Origin: SZUA-430 sp044375275
Lineage (GTDB): Bacteria; Pseudomonadota; Alphaproteobacteria; Micropepsales; Micropepsaceae
Assembly: GCA_044375275.1 (NCBI GenBank)
Contig: JBILMZ010000214.1
Location: 1-5,992 of the forward strand
Direction: 5' to 3'
Length of the DNA stretch: 5,992 nt
The position numbers and the translations under genes were made by a program. Numbering within the stretch: position 1 is the stretch's first letter; each line of letters starts with the position of its first letter. Of this stretch, positions 1 to 4,969 are shown in pieces. Below the pieces are notes generated by a model. That model searched no databases. It worked only from the letters and a program-made list of their open reading frames with translations, and had not been told where the DNA came from.

Positions 1-360
1 CATCTGCGTTCGCCCGATGTGTTCCTGCCGATCGTGCCTGAATGGGTGCCGTTTGCGCGCGAGATCGTGCTCGTGACGGGCGCCTGCGAGATTGCGGGGG
101 CGGTTGCGCTGCTGACGACGCGGCTTCGATATGCAGCCGGGGTGATGCTGGCCCTCTACGCGGTATGTGTGTTCCCAGCCAACGTGAAGCATGCCCTGGA
201 AGGCGTCGAGCTTGGCGGGGCGAAGTTCAGCTGGTGGTATCACGCGCCGCGGCTGGCGTTTCAGCCTGTGTTTGTCTGGTGGGCGCTGTTTTGCGGTGGG
301 GTGACGAACTGGCCGTTCGGGCGGCGCGTTCGGGACCGGGCTGCAGATGGCGCGAAGTGA
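1..360 (+). CDS. DoxX-like membrane protein, C-terminal part (5' end outside window)
   Basis: The frame is open from the first base to TGA at 358-360, giving 119 residues without a convincing start, so the gene begins upstream of the window. The visible part has at least three hydrophobic stretches, around IVLVTGACEIAGAVALL, AAGVMLALYAVCVFPAN and FQPVFVWWALF. The pattern of a TGACE-containing helix, an R residue before the next helix and then a FPAN motif followed by an amphipathic stretch is typical of DoxX-like small four-helix inner-membrane proteins. The family is linked loosely to redox or thiol metabolism, but no specific activity can be given here. The C terminus is basic (RRVRDRAADGAK), consistent with a cytoplasmic tail. 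It is separated from the next gene by about 140 nt, so it is probably not co-translated with it. Confidence 0.8.
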   Translation, partial: HLRSPDVFLPIVPEWVPFAREIVLVTGACEIAGAVALLTTRLRYAAGVMLALYAVCVFPANVKHALEGVELGGAKFSWWYHAPRLAFQPVFVWWALFCGGVTNWPFGRRVRDRAADGAK

Positions 361-362
361 CG

Positions 363-388
363 CCGGGGAGCACGGGCTCCCAGGGGAA
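363..388. repeat. Short REP-like palindrome, shortened relative of the 1507-1575 element
   Basis: GGGAGC (366-371) and GCTCCC (376-381) form a 6-bp perfect stem with a 4-nt loop, starting 5 nt after the DoxX-like stop codon. There is no T-run after it, so it is a poor intrinsic terminator. Bases 363-383 match the left arm of the large inverted repeat (1507-1527) at 18 of 21 positions without gaps. The following CCCAGGGGAA also resembles the right end of that repeat (CCCAGGGAA). It therefore looks like an internally deleted or half copy of the same element. It may still act as a weak terminator or mRNA 3'-end stabiliser. Confidence 0.45.
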
Positions 389-399
389 TGGCTTTGCAG

Positions 400-435
400 G
401 TTCAGTTTCTGAACTATGCGCGGGCCCGATCGGGC
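400..435. promoter_or_regulatory. Two palindromes upstream of the cupin lipoprotein gene, possible operator region
   Basis: GTTCAG-TTT-CTGAAC (400-414) is a perfect 6-bp inverted repeat with a 3-bp centre. Ten bases further, GCCCGATCGGGC (424-435) is a perfect 12-bp palindrome. Both lie 65-100 nt before the cupin gene start, in otherwise non-coding sequence. A weak promoter guess, TTGCAG (394-399) and TATGCG (415-420) with a 15-bp spacer, would place the first palindrome between the -35 and -10 boxes. The spacing is short, so this is tentative. The GTTC-N7-GAAC layout is inverted, unlike the direct-repeat GTTC-N7-GTTC of alphaproteobacterial LexA sites. No regulator can be named. Confidence 0.25.
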
Positions 436-500
436 GGGTAGGGATGGTTCTCGCGATGGAGCCATCGGAAGGGTCCATCATCCAGAGAGGACCGCACACC

Positions 501-965
501 ATGAGCCTGAACCGCCTGAATTCCGGAACCGCTATCTTCCTGGCGCTCCTGACCGCTGCCTGCAGTCCGGACGCCAGTCCGACGGCAAAGGCCCTTGCCA
601 TTTCGGCGGCGGATCCTTCGCTTGCATGGGGACCCTGTCCTCCCATTTTCCCTGCGGGGTGCAACATTGCCGTTCTGCACGGAGATCCCGCCAAGCCCAA
701 TGCCGATGTGTTTCTTCGCGTGCCGGGCCAATACGTCATCCCTCCGCATACGCATACCTCAGCGGAGCGCATGATCCTTGTGACGGGACAACTGAAGGTC
801 ACCTACAAGGGCGAGCCCGCTGCCACGCTGGATGCCGGGAACTATGCTTTTGGTCCTGCGGGCAAACCGCATCAGGCCGAATGCCTGAGCAGCGAGCCCT
901 GCACCTTGTTCATCGCCTTTGAAGGCGCCGTGGATGCGCATTCGCACGAAGGTGGACTGGACTAG
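501..965 (+). CDS. Cupin-domain lipoprotein
   Basis: This 154-residue protein starts at ATG 501, preceded by AGAGAGGA (484-491) with a 9-nt gap, which decides the start; the frame stays open further upstream but overlaps the DoxX-like gene there. Residues 1-20 form a signal peptide ending LLTAAC, a slightly degenerate lipobox with Thr at -3. Cys21 would be lipidated, and Ser at +2 favours the outer membrane. Residues about 66-140 are a single small cupin. Motif 1 is G77...H83-T-H85...E89...G96 and motif 2 is G113...P119-A-G121...H124, so the four usual metal ligands (H83, H85, E89, H124) are all present. This implies a metal-binding beta barrel facing the periplasm or outer membrane. Substrate and reaction are unknown. 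Four further cysteines (46, 54, 128, 134) could form disulfides. The cupin assignment is strong; the lipoprotein assignment is likely. Confidence 0.85.
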   Translation: MSLNRLNSGTAIFLALLTAACSPDASPTAKALAISAADPSLAWGPCPPIFPAGCNIAVLHGDPAKPNADVFLRVPGQYVIPPHTHTSAERMILVTGQLKVTYKGEPAATLDAGNYAFGPAGKPHQAECLSSEPCTLFIAFEGAVDAHSHEGGLD

Positions 966-1103
966 CCGTGCCTTGAGCGGAGGCGCATGCAGGCGGGTGA
1001 ACACGGTCAGCTGGAGGCCTCTCCATGGGCTCTTCCAGTGAACGACGGGCACGGGTAGATATTGGGTACAAGTCAGCTCACCGTTTCGCCAGGATCGCGC
1101 CCC

Positions 1104-1496
1104 ATGCCTGTCAGCCTCGAACAAGCAACCGAAGTCGCCCGCGCCTATACGGCAGCATGGAACACGGGGTCGCCGGATGCGGTTGCTTCATTCTTTGCGC
1201 CGGAAGGGCAGATCATCATCAATGATGGGGATCCCTGGCTGGGGCGTGCGGGGGTAGCGCAGATGGCCTCGGGGTTCTTTGCCGATGTGCCAGACCTCCT
1301 GCTTGCCTGCGACGGTGTCCGTGTTGCGGGGAACCATGTTGTCTATCTCTGGACCTTCACGGGCACGCACGCAACGTCGAAGCGGAAGCTGCGTGTCACC
1401 GGATGGGAGGAATGGGACCTGGATGAGACGCTGAAGGTCGTCATTTCGTGTGGCTGGTTTGATGCGGATGACTATGCGCGGCAGACTGGGGCGTGA
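1104..1496 (+). CDS. SnoaL/NTF2-like fold protein
   Basis: This 130-residue protein starts at ATG 1104, with AGGA at 1091-1094 as ribosome binding site. A TTG 14 codons upstream is in frame but has a less likely leader. The N-terminal helix (LEQATEVARAYTAAWNTGSPDAVASFFAPEG) followed by an alternating strand pattern is typical of SnoaL-like/NTF2 domains: helix, then W-N-x-G-x-x-D-A, then FFAPEG. The rest (VAQMASGFFADVPDL, then VVYLWTFTGTH, then WEEWDLD) fits the cone-shaped alpha+beta barrel in which a pocket binds a small hydrophobic ligand. Members include polyketide cyclases and steroid isomerases, and many have no known activity. No signal peptide is present, so it should be cytoplasmic. 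It stands alone between the cupin gene and a REP-like repeat, so context does not suggest a substrate. Confidence 0.85.
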   Translation: MPVSLEQATEVARAYTAAWNTGSPDAVASFFAPEGQIIINDGDPWLGRAGVAQMASGFFADVPDLLLACDGVRVAGNHVVYLWTFTGTHATSKRKLRVTGWEEWDLDETLKVVISCGWFDADDYARQTGA

Positions 1497-1506
1497 GGTG
1501 AAGTGG

Positions 1507-1575
1507 CCTGGGAGCGCGGGCTTCCAGCCCGCTCGTCTTCAAGAAAAATGCGGGCTGGAAGCCCGCGGTCCCAGG
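1507..1575. repeat. REP/BIME-like large inverted repeat
   Basis: Two 26-nt arms (1507-1532 and 1550-1575) are complementary at 25 of 26 positions, the only mismatch being 1514/1568. They are separated by a 17-nt A-rich spacer. Each arm also contains its own hairpin: GCGGGCT-TCC-AGCCCGC at 1516-1532 and its mirror at 1550-1566, with 7-bp stems and 3-nt loops. Two head-to-head hairpin units are the layout of a bacterial interspersed mosaic element built from REP sequences, often mobilised by RAYT (TnpA-REP) enzymes, none of which is in the window. The element fills most of the 91-nt gap between the NTF2-like and VOC genes. It can fold into a very stable cruciform or RNA hairpin and could end or attenuate transcription, although no T-run follows. 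Confidence 0.75.
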
Positions 1576-1577
1576 GA
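1573..1577 (+). promoter_or_regulatory. Ribosome binding site of the VOC gene, overlapping the repeat arm
   Basis: AGGGA lies 10 nt before ATG 1588 and is the only purine-rich Shine-Dalgarno-like stretch there. Its first three bases belong to the right arm of the inverted repeat, so they would be paired with the left arm if the RNA folds. An ATG at 1581 is out of frame with the gene. Confidence 0.45.
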
Positions 1578-1587
1578 AACATGATCC

Positions 1588-1968
1588 ATGCGGCTCAATC
1601 AGGTTACGGTTTCGGCGAAGAACATTGCGGAGAGCATTGCGTTCTACCGGTTGCTGGGGCTTCGGCTGATTGTTGAGTCACCGCATTATGCGCGGTTTGA
1701 GTGTCCGGATGGGGAGTCGACGTTTTCGCTGCACCTGGATCCCGCATTTGCGGGCGGGGGCGGGACTGTTGTCTATTTCGAGCATGACGTGCTGGATACG
1801 CTCGTGGTGCAGTTGAAGGCGCGTGGGCTGGTGTTTGAGAGCGGGCCGGAAGATCAGAGCTGGCTCTGGCGAGAGGCTTACCTCAGCGATCCTTCCGGCA
1901 ATCGCATTTGCCTTTTCCAGGCGGGTGCTGCGCGGCGTTATCCGCCTTGGCGGGTTGTGGGGGGCTAG
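1588..1968 (+). CDS. VOC family protein (glyoxalase/bleomycin-resistance fold)
   Basis: This 126-residue protein starts at ATG 1588. It shows one complete VOC module pair: an N-terminal strand (LNQVTVSAKN), the helix and turn SIAFYRLLGLRLIVES, a strand YARFECPDG, then VVYFEHD, a helix DTLVVQLKARG, and the C-terminal signature EAYLSDPSGNRICLF (96-110) followed by a conserved-looking PPWR tail. VOC proteins dimerise and usually bind a metal through His/Glu/Gln residues. Here the usual N-terminal metal position is Q5 or N4 rather than His, and E65 is a plausible second ligand, so the metal site is not the standard one. Glyoxalase activity therefore should not be assumed; isomerase, dioxygenase-like or binding-only roles are possible. 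The gene is cytoplasmic and convergent with the four-gene minus-strand operon. Confidence 0.87.
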   Translation: MRLNQVTVSAKNIAESIAFYRLLGLRLIVESPHYARFECPDGESTFSLHLDPAFAGGGGTVVYFEHDVLDTLVVQLKARGLVFESGPEDQSWLWREAYLSDPSGNRICLFQAGAARRYPPWRVVGG

Positions 1969-2040
1969 CTTGGTGTTTGCTGGGCGTGATGCGAAGACAC
2001 GACATCGGGGTCGAGGTTGAGCGGTCCCCCATCGTCTGCA

Positions 2041-2068
2041 GCCTGCCTACGCCAAGGCTACGGCAGGC
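2041..2068. repeat. Interrupted palindrome in the convergent gap
   Basis: GCCTGCC (2041-2047) pairs with GGCAGGC (2062-2068), and the interior contains TAC-GCC-AA-GGC-TAC, so a second 3-bp stem is possible inside a symmetric internal loop. It lies 7 nt before a strong hairpin in the gap between the VOC gene and the minus-strand operon. The combined structure looks like a dispersed intergenic repeat rather than coding sequence. Copy number in the genome cannot be judged from this window. Confidence 0.4.
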
Positions 2069-2075
2069 GCAGCCA

Positions 2076-2099
2076 CTTCCCCCGCTGAAGCGGGGGAAG
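2076..2099. terminator. Strong hairpin between convergent genes, possible bidirectional terminator
   Basis: CTTCCCCCGC (2076-2085) and GCGGGGGAAG (2090-2099) form a perfect 10-bp stem with a TGAA loop. It begins 13 nt beyond the oxygenase stop on the minus strand and about 107 nt beyond the VOC stop on the plus strand. No T-run follows it in either direction, so it is not a textbook intrinsic terminator. It may still block convergent transcription or protect mRNA 3' ends, or be part of a repeat family with the adjacent palindrome. Confidence 0.45.
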
Positions 2100-2112
2100 A
2101 AACGCAAATTCA

Positions 2113-2724
2113 TCAGGCGTAGTTGAAGCTTATGCTGATGCGGTCTTCCTTGGACTGGTTGGGTGGCACTTCGTGGCGCAACCAGCTTTCGAACATGATG
2201 ATGTGGCCGGCTTGCGGTTCAAGATAGACGAAGGGCTGCATCTCGCGCGGGGCGGCCTGCTTGCGTGATGGTGCGGCCATCATGAAGGCGAGGCGCGGGT
2301 CTTCCAGTTTCAGGGCGCTGGAGCCTTTCGGCACTGTCACATAGCAGGTGCCGCTGATGATGCTGTGCGGATGGATGTGGCCCGTGTGAACGCCGCCGGG
2401 CTTCAGGATGTTGATCCAAAGCGAGTCACAGCGCAGCTGCTTCCTGCCGAGGTCATAGTGCAGTGCCTTGGCATAGGCGTTCACGTGCGGCTGCAGGGCG
2501 TCGAGCAGGTCCTGGAATGCCGGGATGCGGTTGGGCAAGTCGTTGAGCGACGCATAAGACGTGTAGCCGTGATAGGCGTGCTCGCGACTCCACTTGCGGC
2601 CCGCTTCGTCGTCGCGCGATACGGAGCGGCACGCCGTTTCGAGATCGCGCATGAGGCGCGTGCCGTTCTGGTCGAGCAGCGCGGACCGGTAGACCTGCGT
2701 GGGAAAGAGTGATTCCACGGCCAT
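2113..2724 (-). CDS. Putative Fe(II)/2-oxoglutarate oxygenase, TIGR02466-like
   Basis: This 203-residue protein is the last gene of the operon. The core motif is W103-x-N105 followed by G111-x-H113...H116-I-H118-P-H120-S...SGTCYV, then KLEDPR (139-144), AGHIIMF (172-178), LRHEVPPN (182-189) and DRISISFNY (194-202). This order matches the TIGR02466 group of predicted 2-oxoglutarate/iron oxygenases. H116/H118 and H184 are candidate iron ligands and R195 the candidate 2-oxoglutarate anchor; the usual HxD appears as HxH. Such enzymes hydroxylate or desaturate a substrate using oxygen, but the substrate of this one is unknown. The start at 2724 is 6 nt after the carrier protein stop, and AAGGA (2735-2739) serves as ribosome binding site. 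Position suggests action on the carrier-bound acyl group or on the final product. Confidence 0.85.
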   Translation of the reverse strand: MAVESLFPTQVYRSALLDQNGTRLMRDLETACRSVSRDDEAGRKWSREHAYHGYTSYASLNDLPNRIPAFQDLLDALQPHVNAYAKALHYDLGRKQLRCDSLWINILKPGGVHTGHIHPHSIISGTCYVTVPKGSSALKLEDPRLAFMMAAPSRKQAAPREMQPFVYLEPQAGHIIMFESWLRHEVPPNQSKEDRISISFNYA

Positions 2725-2730
2725 GGGCGG

Positions 2731-2967
2731 CTATTCCTTTCCAAACTTGACGAGAAGCGCTGCCACTTCTGCCGGGCTCTCGACCATGGCGGCGTCGGCG
2801 GCATCGAGTTGACGGCCTACAGCTTCTTCGAGCGCCAGCAGGATGCGGGCGTGCGCGAGGCTATCCCACTGGTCGATCGAGCCGATCCGGATGTCGGCGG
2901 GAAGGTCGGCTTCGGTCATGGCGAGCGCCTCGGCCACCAGGGTTCGTGCGCGGGCAAGTGCCGTCAT
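2731..2967 (-). CDS. Stand-alone acyl carrier protein
   Basis: This small acidic protein has 78 residues, the usual size of a free carrier protein. The helix-2 signature IGSIDQWDSLAHARILLAL (28-46) contains D35-S36-L37, where Ser36 is the expected 4'-phosphopantetheine attachment site. A long N-terminal helix, the following LPADIRIG loop and a final helix (SPAEVAALLVKFG) complete the four-helix fold. The W before D-S-L is common in carriers of specialised pathways, as opposed to the GxDSLD of the fatty-acid AcpP. A longer reading of the frame exists upstream, but the start at 2967 is preferred because it makes an ATGA overlap with the GNAT stop and removes a non-ACP leader. It lies between a GNAT and an oxygenase, downstream of an adenylating ligase that could load it. 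No phosphopantetheinyl transferase is in the window. Confidence 0.9.
   Translation of the reverse strand: MTALARARTLVAEALAMTEADLPADIRIGSIDQWDSLAHARILLALEEAVGRQLDAADAAMVESPAEVAALLVKFGKE
2735..2739 (-). promoter_or_regulatory. Ribosome binding site of the oxygenase gene, inside the end of the ACP gene
   Basis: On the minus strand AAGGA occurs just before the ACP stop codon and 10 nt ahead of the oxygenase ATG at 2724. It supports that start and tight co-translation of the last two genes. Confidence 0.6.
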
Positions 2968-3542
2968 TTCGCCGCTTCCTTTCGTTGACGCCATGCCGTG
3001 CGCAACATGCCGAAGTGATACTGGTCGAGCCTGCTGCCATCGGCGATGGACCGGCACTGGCCGATGTGAATGCCTTCCAGCTTCCAGCCCTGGGCCTTGT
3101 AGTTGAACACGGCCGGGTGATTGCGGGCGAGGGGCGTTCCATAGGCCTTCTCGATGCCGCGGTTGTTGAAGAACTCGTCGAGCAGGGCCGCGCGGGCTTC
3201 ATTGACGACGCCCTTGCCCCAATAGGACTTGTCGCCAATGACCAAATTGAAGCTTGCCGTTGCATGCAGCCGGTTCACGTCGATCACGAAGAAGCCGATG
3301 TGCAATGTCATCGCCTTGGTGAAGACACCGATGAGGTAGTTGTTCTCGTTGTCGAAGCGCGCGACGTAGCGACGAAGGTCATCCTTCGTCATGCGGCGCT
3401 GCGCAATGTTCAGGGGCGTGACGATCGCCTTGTCGTCCGACCAGCCACCCCACCTGTCGGAGATGTCCGACGCGGCAAGGCTTCGCAACACGAAGCGCTC
3501 GGTCGTGAGGTGAACCGGAACTCCCTGCGGTCTCTGCATCAT
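2964..3542 (-). CDS. GNAT-family acyltransferase (RimJ/RimL- or PseH-like)
   Basis: This 192-residue protein starts at ATG 3542, which overlaps the ligase stop as ATGA; a second Met follows at once. The frame is open upstream of this, but that part only shadows the ligase gene. The N-terminal TERFVLRSLAASD (14-26) is the typical first strand of RimJ/RimL-type GNATs. Motif A is seen as LVIGDKSYWGKGVVNEA (100-116), with the acyl-CoA pyrophosphate loop at W108-G-K-G111. Motif B is NHPAVFNYKAQGWKLEG (141-157). The family normally acetylates amines of proteins or amino sugars from acetyl-CoA. Because the next gene overlaps it and encodes a carrier protein, the acyl donor here may be acyl-ACP instead; this is inference. 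The acceptor is unknown; an amino sugar, an amino acid or a peptide amine are all possible. Confidence 0.88.
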   Translation of the reverse strand: MMQRPQGVPVHLTTERFVLRSLAASDISDRWGGWSDDKAIVTPLNIAQRRMTKDDLRRYVARFDNENNYLIGVFTKAMTLHIGFFVIDVNRLHATASFNLVIGDKSYWGKGVVNEARAALLDEFFNNRGIEKAYGTPLARNHPAVFNYKAQGWKLEGIHIGQCRSIADGSRLDQYHFGMLRTAWRQRKEAAK

Positions 3543-4969
3543 GGCTTTTCCAGTAGTGCCTTGCGAACGAGGTCCCGGCTGACCTTGCCGCGCGATGTCT
3601 TCGGAATCTCGTCGACGATGAACCAGCGTTCCGGGGTTGCCTCGCGCCTCAGGTGTTTCAGGCACCATTCGCGCAGGGCTTTTCCATCCGTCGTGGCTTG
3701 CGGTACTAGCTTCACAGCGGCGGCGACGATCTCGCCGCTGACCTGGTCAGGGATTGCGAAGACGCAGGCTTCGGCGACGTCGTCGTGACGTTCCAGCAGC
3801 ATGTCGATCTCGGCGGGTTGGACCTTGAAGCCGCCGCGGTTGATCTCGTCCTTGGCGCGGCCGGTGAGGCGGATCGTGCCGCTGGCGTCGATCTCGCCAA
3901 TGTCGCCTGTTGCGTACCATCCGTCCTGAAGCACTGCGGCCGTCAGGTCCGGTCGTCCATGGTATCCCTGCATCAGTGCGGGGGTCTGCACCAGGACTTC
4001 GCCTTCACCCTGCTGGGCGATGGTGCCGTCTGCGAGGCGGATGGCTGCTGATCCTCCCCAAGGTCTTCCGATCAGCCCGTCAGCCGGCGTGAAGCTGGCC
4101 GTGGAGGCGCCGCCAATCCAGTTGGCGGTCTCGGTGATGCCGTAGCAGTTCACGGTCTCGCAGCCGCACCACGCGGCGATGCGGGTCCACAATGTGGCTG
4201 ACAAGGGCGCTGAGCCAACATGGACGCGCTGGAGAGACTTTCCCTTGGGTGGGGTGCTCATGCGCAGCGCCATCTGCCACAGCGACGGTACGGACGTCAT
4301 GAACGTGATTGCATGCGTATCGATGAGGCTGCCGAGTGACTGGGCGAGCGACAGGCCGCGTGGCACGAGGTGGATGGTTCCGCCTGCCCATAGCGGCGTG
4401 AGCGCGTTGCCGATCAGTCCATGGCCGAAATGTGTTGGCAGGGTCACCAGTGCACATGACAGTGTCTGCGACCCAATCTCATATCGGTTGAGGGCGAGGC
4501 GCGCGTGAATGGCCCTGAACGAGAGTGCGACGCCCTTGGGTGCACCCGTTGTTCCCGACGTGAACAGAAGGAGCGCGGTGTCGTCCAGCGAGCCCGGGCG
4601 AAGCGGCGTGGCAGTCCGCACCTCGCGCGCATTCTCGTGCAATACGAGTGCGGGATTGCAGAATGCGATCACGTTGGTGCGTTCGGACTCCGTGAGCGCC
4701 GGGTCGAGGCAGGCTGCGGCGGCGCCACAAGACCATACGGCGAGGAGATCTACAAAGAAGGCAGCTGTTCCGCCGTGGGTTATCGCGACAATGGCTCCGG
4801 GACCCGCGCCCTGAGCCTTCAGCGTGGCGGCGCGCGCTGTTGCCTCGGCGGCCAGTGCCGTGGCATCGAGAACCGTGCCGGTGGCGTGGTCGTGAATGGC
4901 ACCGAACTGTGCAAAGGGAATGATCATCGGGGTCAGGGCTTGTCTCGTCGCGTGTGAGACACCATTCAT
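3539..4969 (-). CDS. AMP-forming acyl/aminoacyl ligase (ANL superfamily)
   Basis: This is the first gene of the minus-strand operon, 476 residues, somewhat shorter than usual acyl-CoA synthetases (about 500-550). All core ANL motifs are present: the P-loop LLFTSGTTGAPKGVALS (134-150), YGITE (276-280), YATGD (352-356) binding the ribose, the hinge TGRAKDEINRGG (369-380), and PKTSRGK (456-462) with catalytic Lys462. It should form an acyl-adenylate from ATP and a carboxylic acid and pass it to a thiol; given the carrier protein two genes downstream, that thiol is probably phosphopantetheine on the ACP rather than free CoA. The substrate cannot be read from the sequence. There is no clear Shine-Dalgarno before ATG 4969, and Met15 (4927) is an alternative start, also without one. 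Its stop overlaps the GNAT start. Confidence 0.92.
   Translation of the reverse strand: MNGVSHATRQALTPMIIPFAQFGAIHDHATGTVLDATALAAEATARAATLKAQGAGPGAIVAITHGGTAAFFVDLLAVWSCGAAAACLDPALTESERTNVIAFCNPALVLHENAREVRTATPLRPGSLDDTALLLFTSGTTGAPKGVALSFRAIHARLALNRYEIGSQTLSCALVTLPTHFGHGLIGNALTPLWAGGTIHLVPRGLSLAQSLGSLIDTHAITFMTSVPSLWQMALRMSTPPKGKSLQRVHVGSAPLSATLWTRIAAWCGCETVNCYGITETANWIGGASTASFTPADGLIGRPWGGSAAIRLADGTIAQQGEGEVLVQTPALMQGYHGRPDLTAAVLQDGWYATGDIGEIDASGTIRLTGRAKDEINRGGFKVQPAEIDMLLERHDDVAEACVFAIPDQVSGEIVAAAVKLVPQATTDGKALREWCLKHLRREATPERWFIVDEIPKTSRGKVSRDLVRKALLEKP

Noticed and set aside
400..414. Possible LexA (SOS) box
   Set aside because: The half-sites are inverted (GTTC-N7-GAAC), whereas alphaproteobacterial LexA sites are direct repeats (GTTC-N7-GTTC).
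42..500. Long in-frame upstream extension of the cupin gene overlapping the DoxX-like gene
   Set aside because: The extension has Arg/Gly/Cys-rich shadow composition, would bury the signal peptide in mid-protein, and ATG 501 has a good ribosome binding site.
227..802. 191-codon minus-strand open frame opposite the DoxX-like and cupin genes
   Set aside because: It crosses two real genes and their gap, with no domain and no ribosome binding site.
1011..1038. Hairpin-like sequence after the cupin gene (CTGGA ... TCCAG)
   Set aside because: The stem is only 5 bp plus a short interrupted inner stem with unequal bulges and no T-run; too weak to call a terminator.
2968..3057. 30-residue N-terminal extension of the carrier protein
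   Set aside because: It overlaps the GNAT coding region and does not resemble a carrier protein; the 78-residue form is the normal size and begins at an ATGA overlap.
3543..3668. 42-residue N-terminal extension of the minus-strand GNAT
   Set aside because: It lies wholly inside the ligase gene, and the ATGA overlap at 3539-3542 gives a better start in line with GNAT family length.
2946..3788. 280-codon plus-strand open frame opposite the GNAT, ACP and ligase genes
   Set aside because: It is antisense to three well-supported genes with clear motifs, has no recognisable domain, and is typical of GC-rich antisense shadows.
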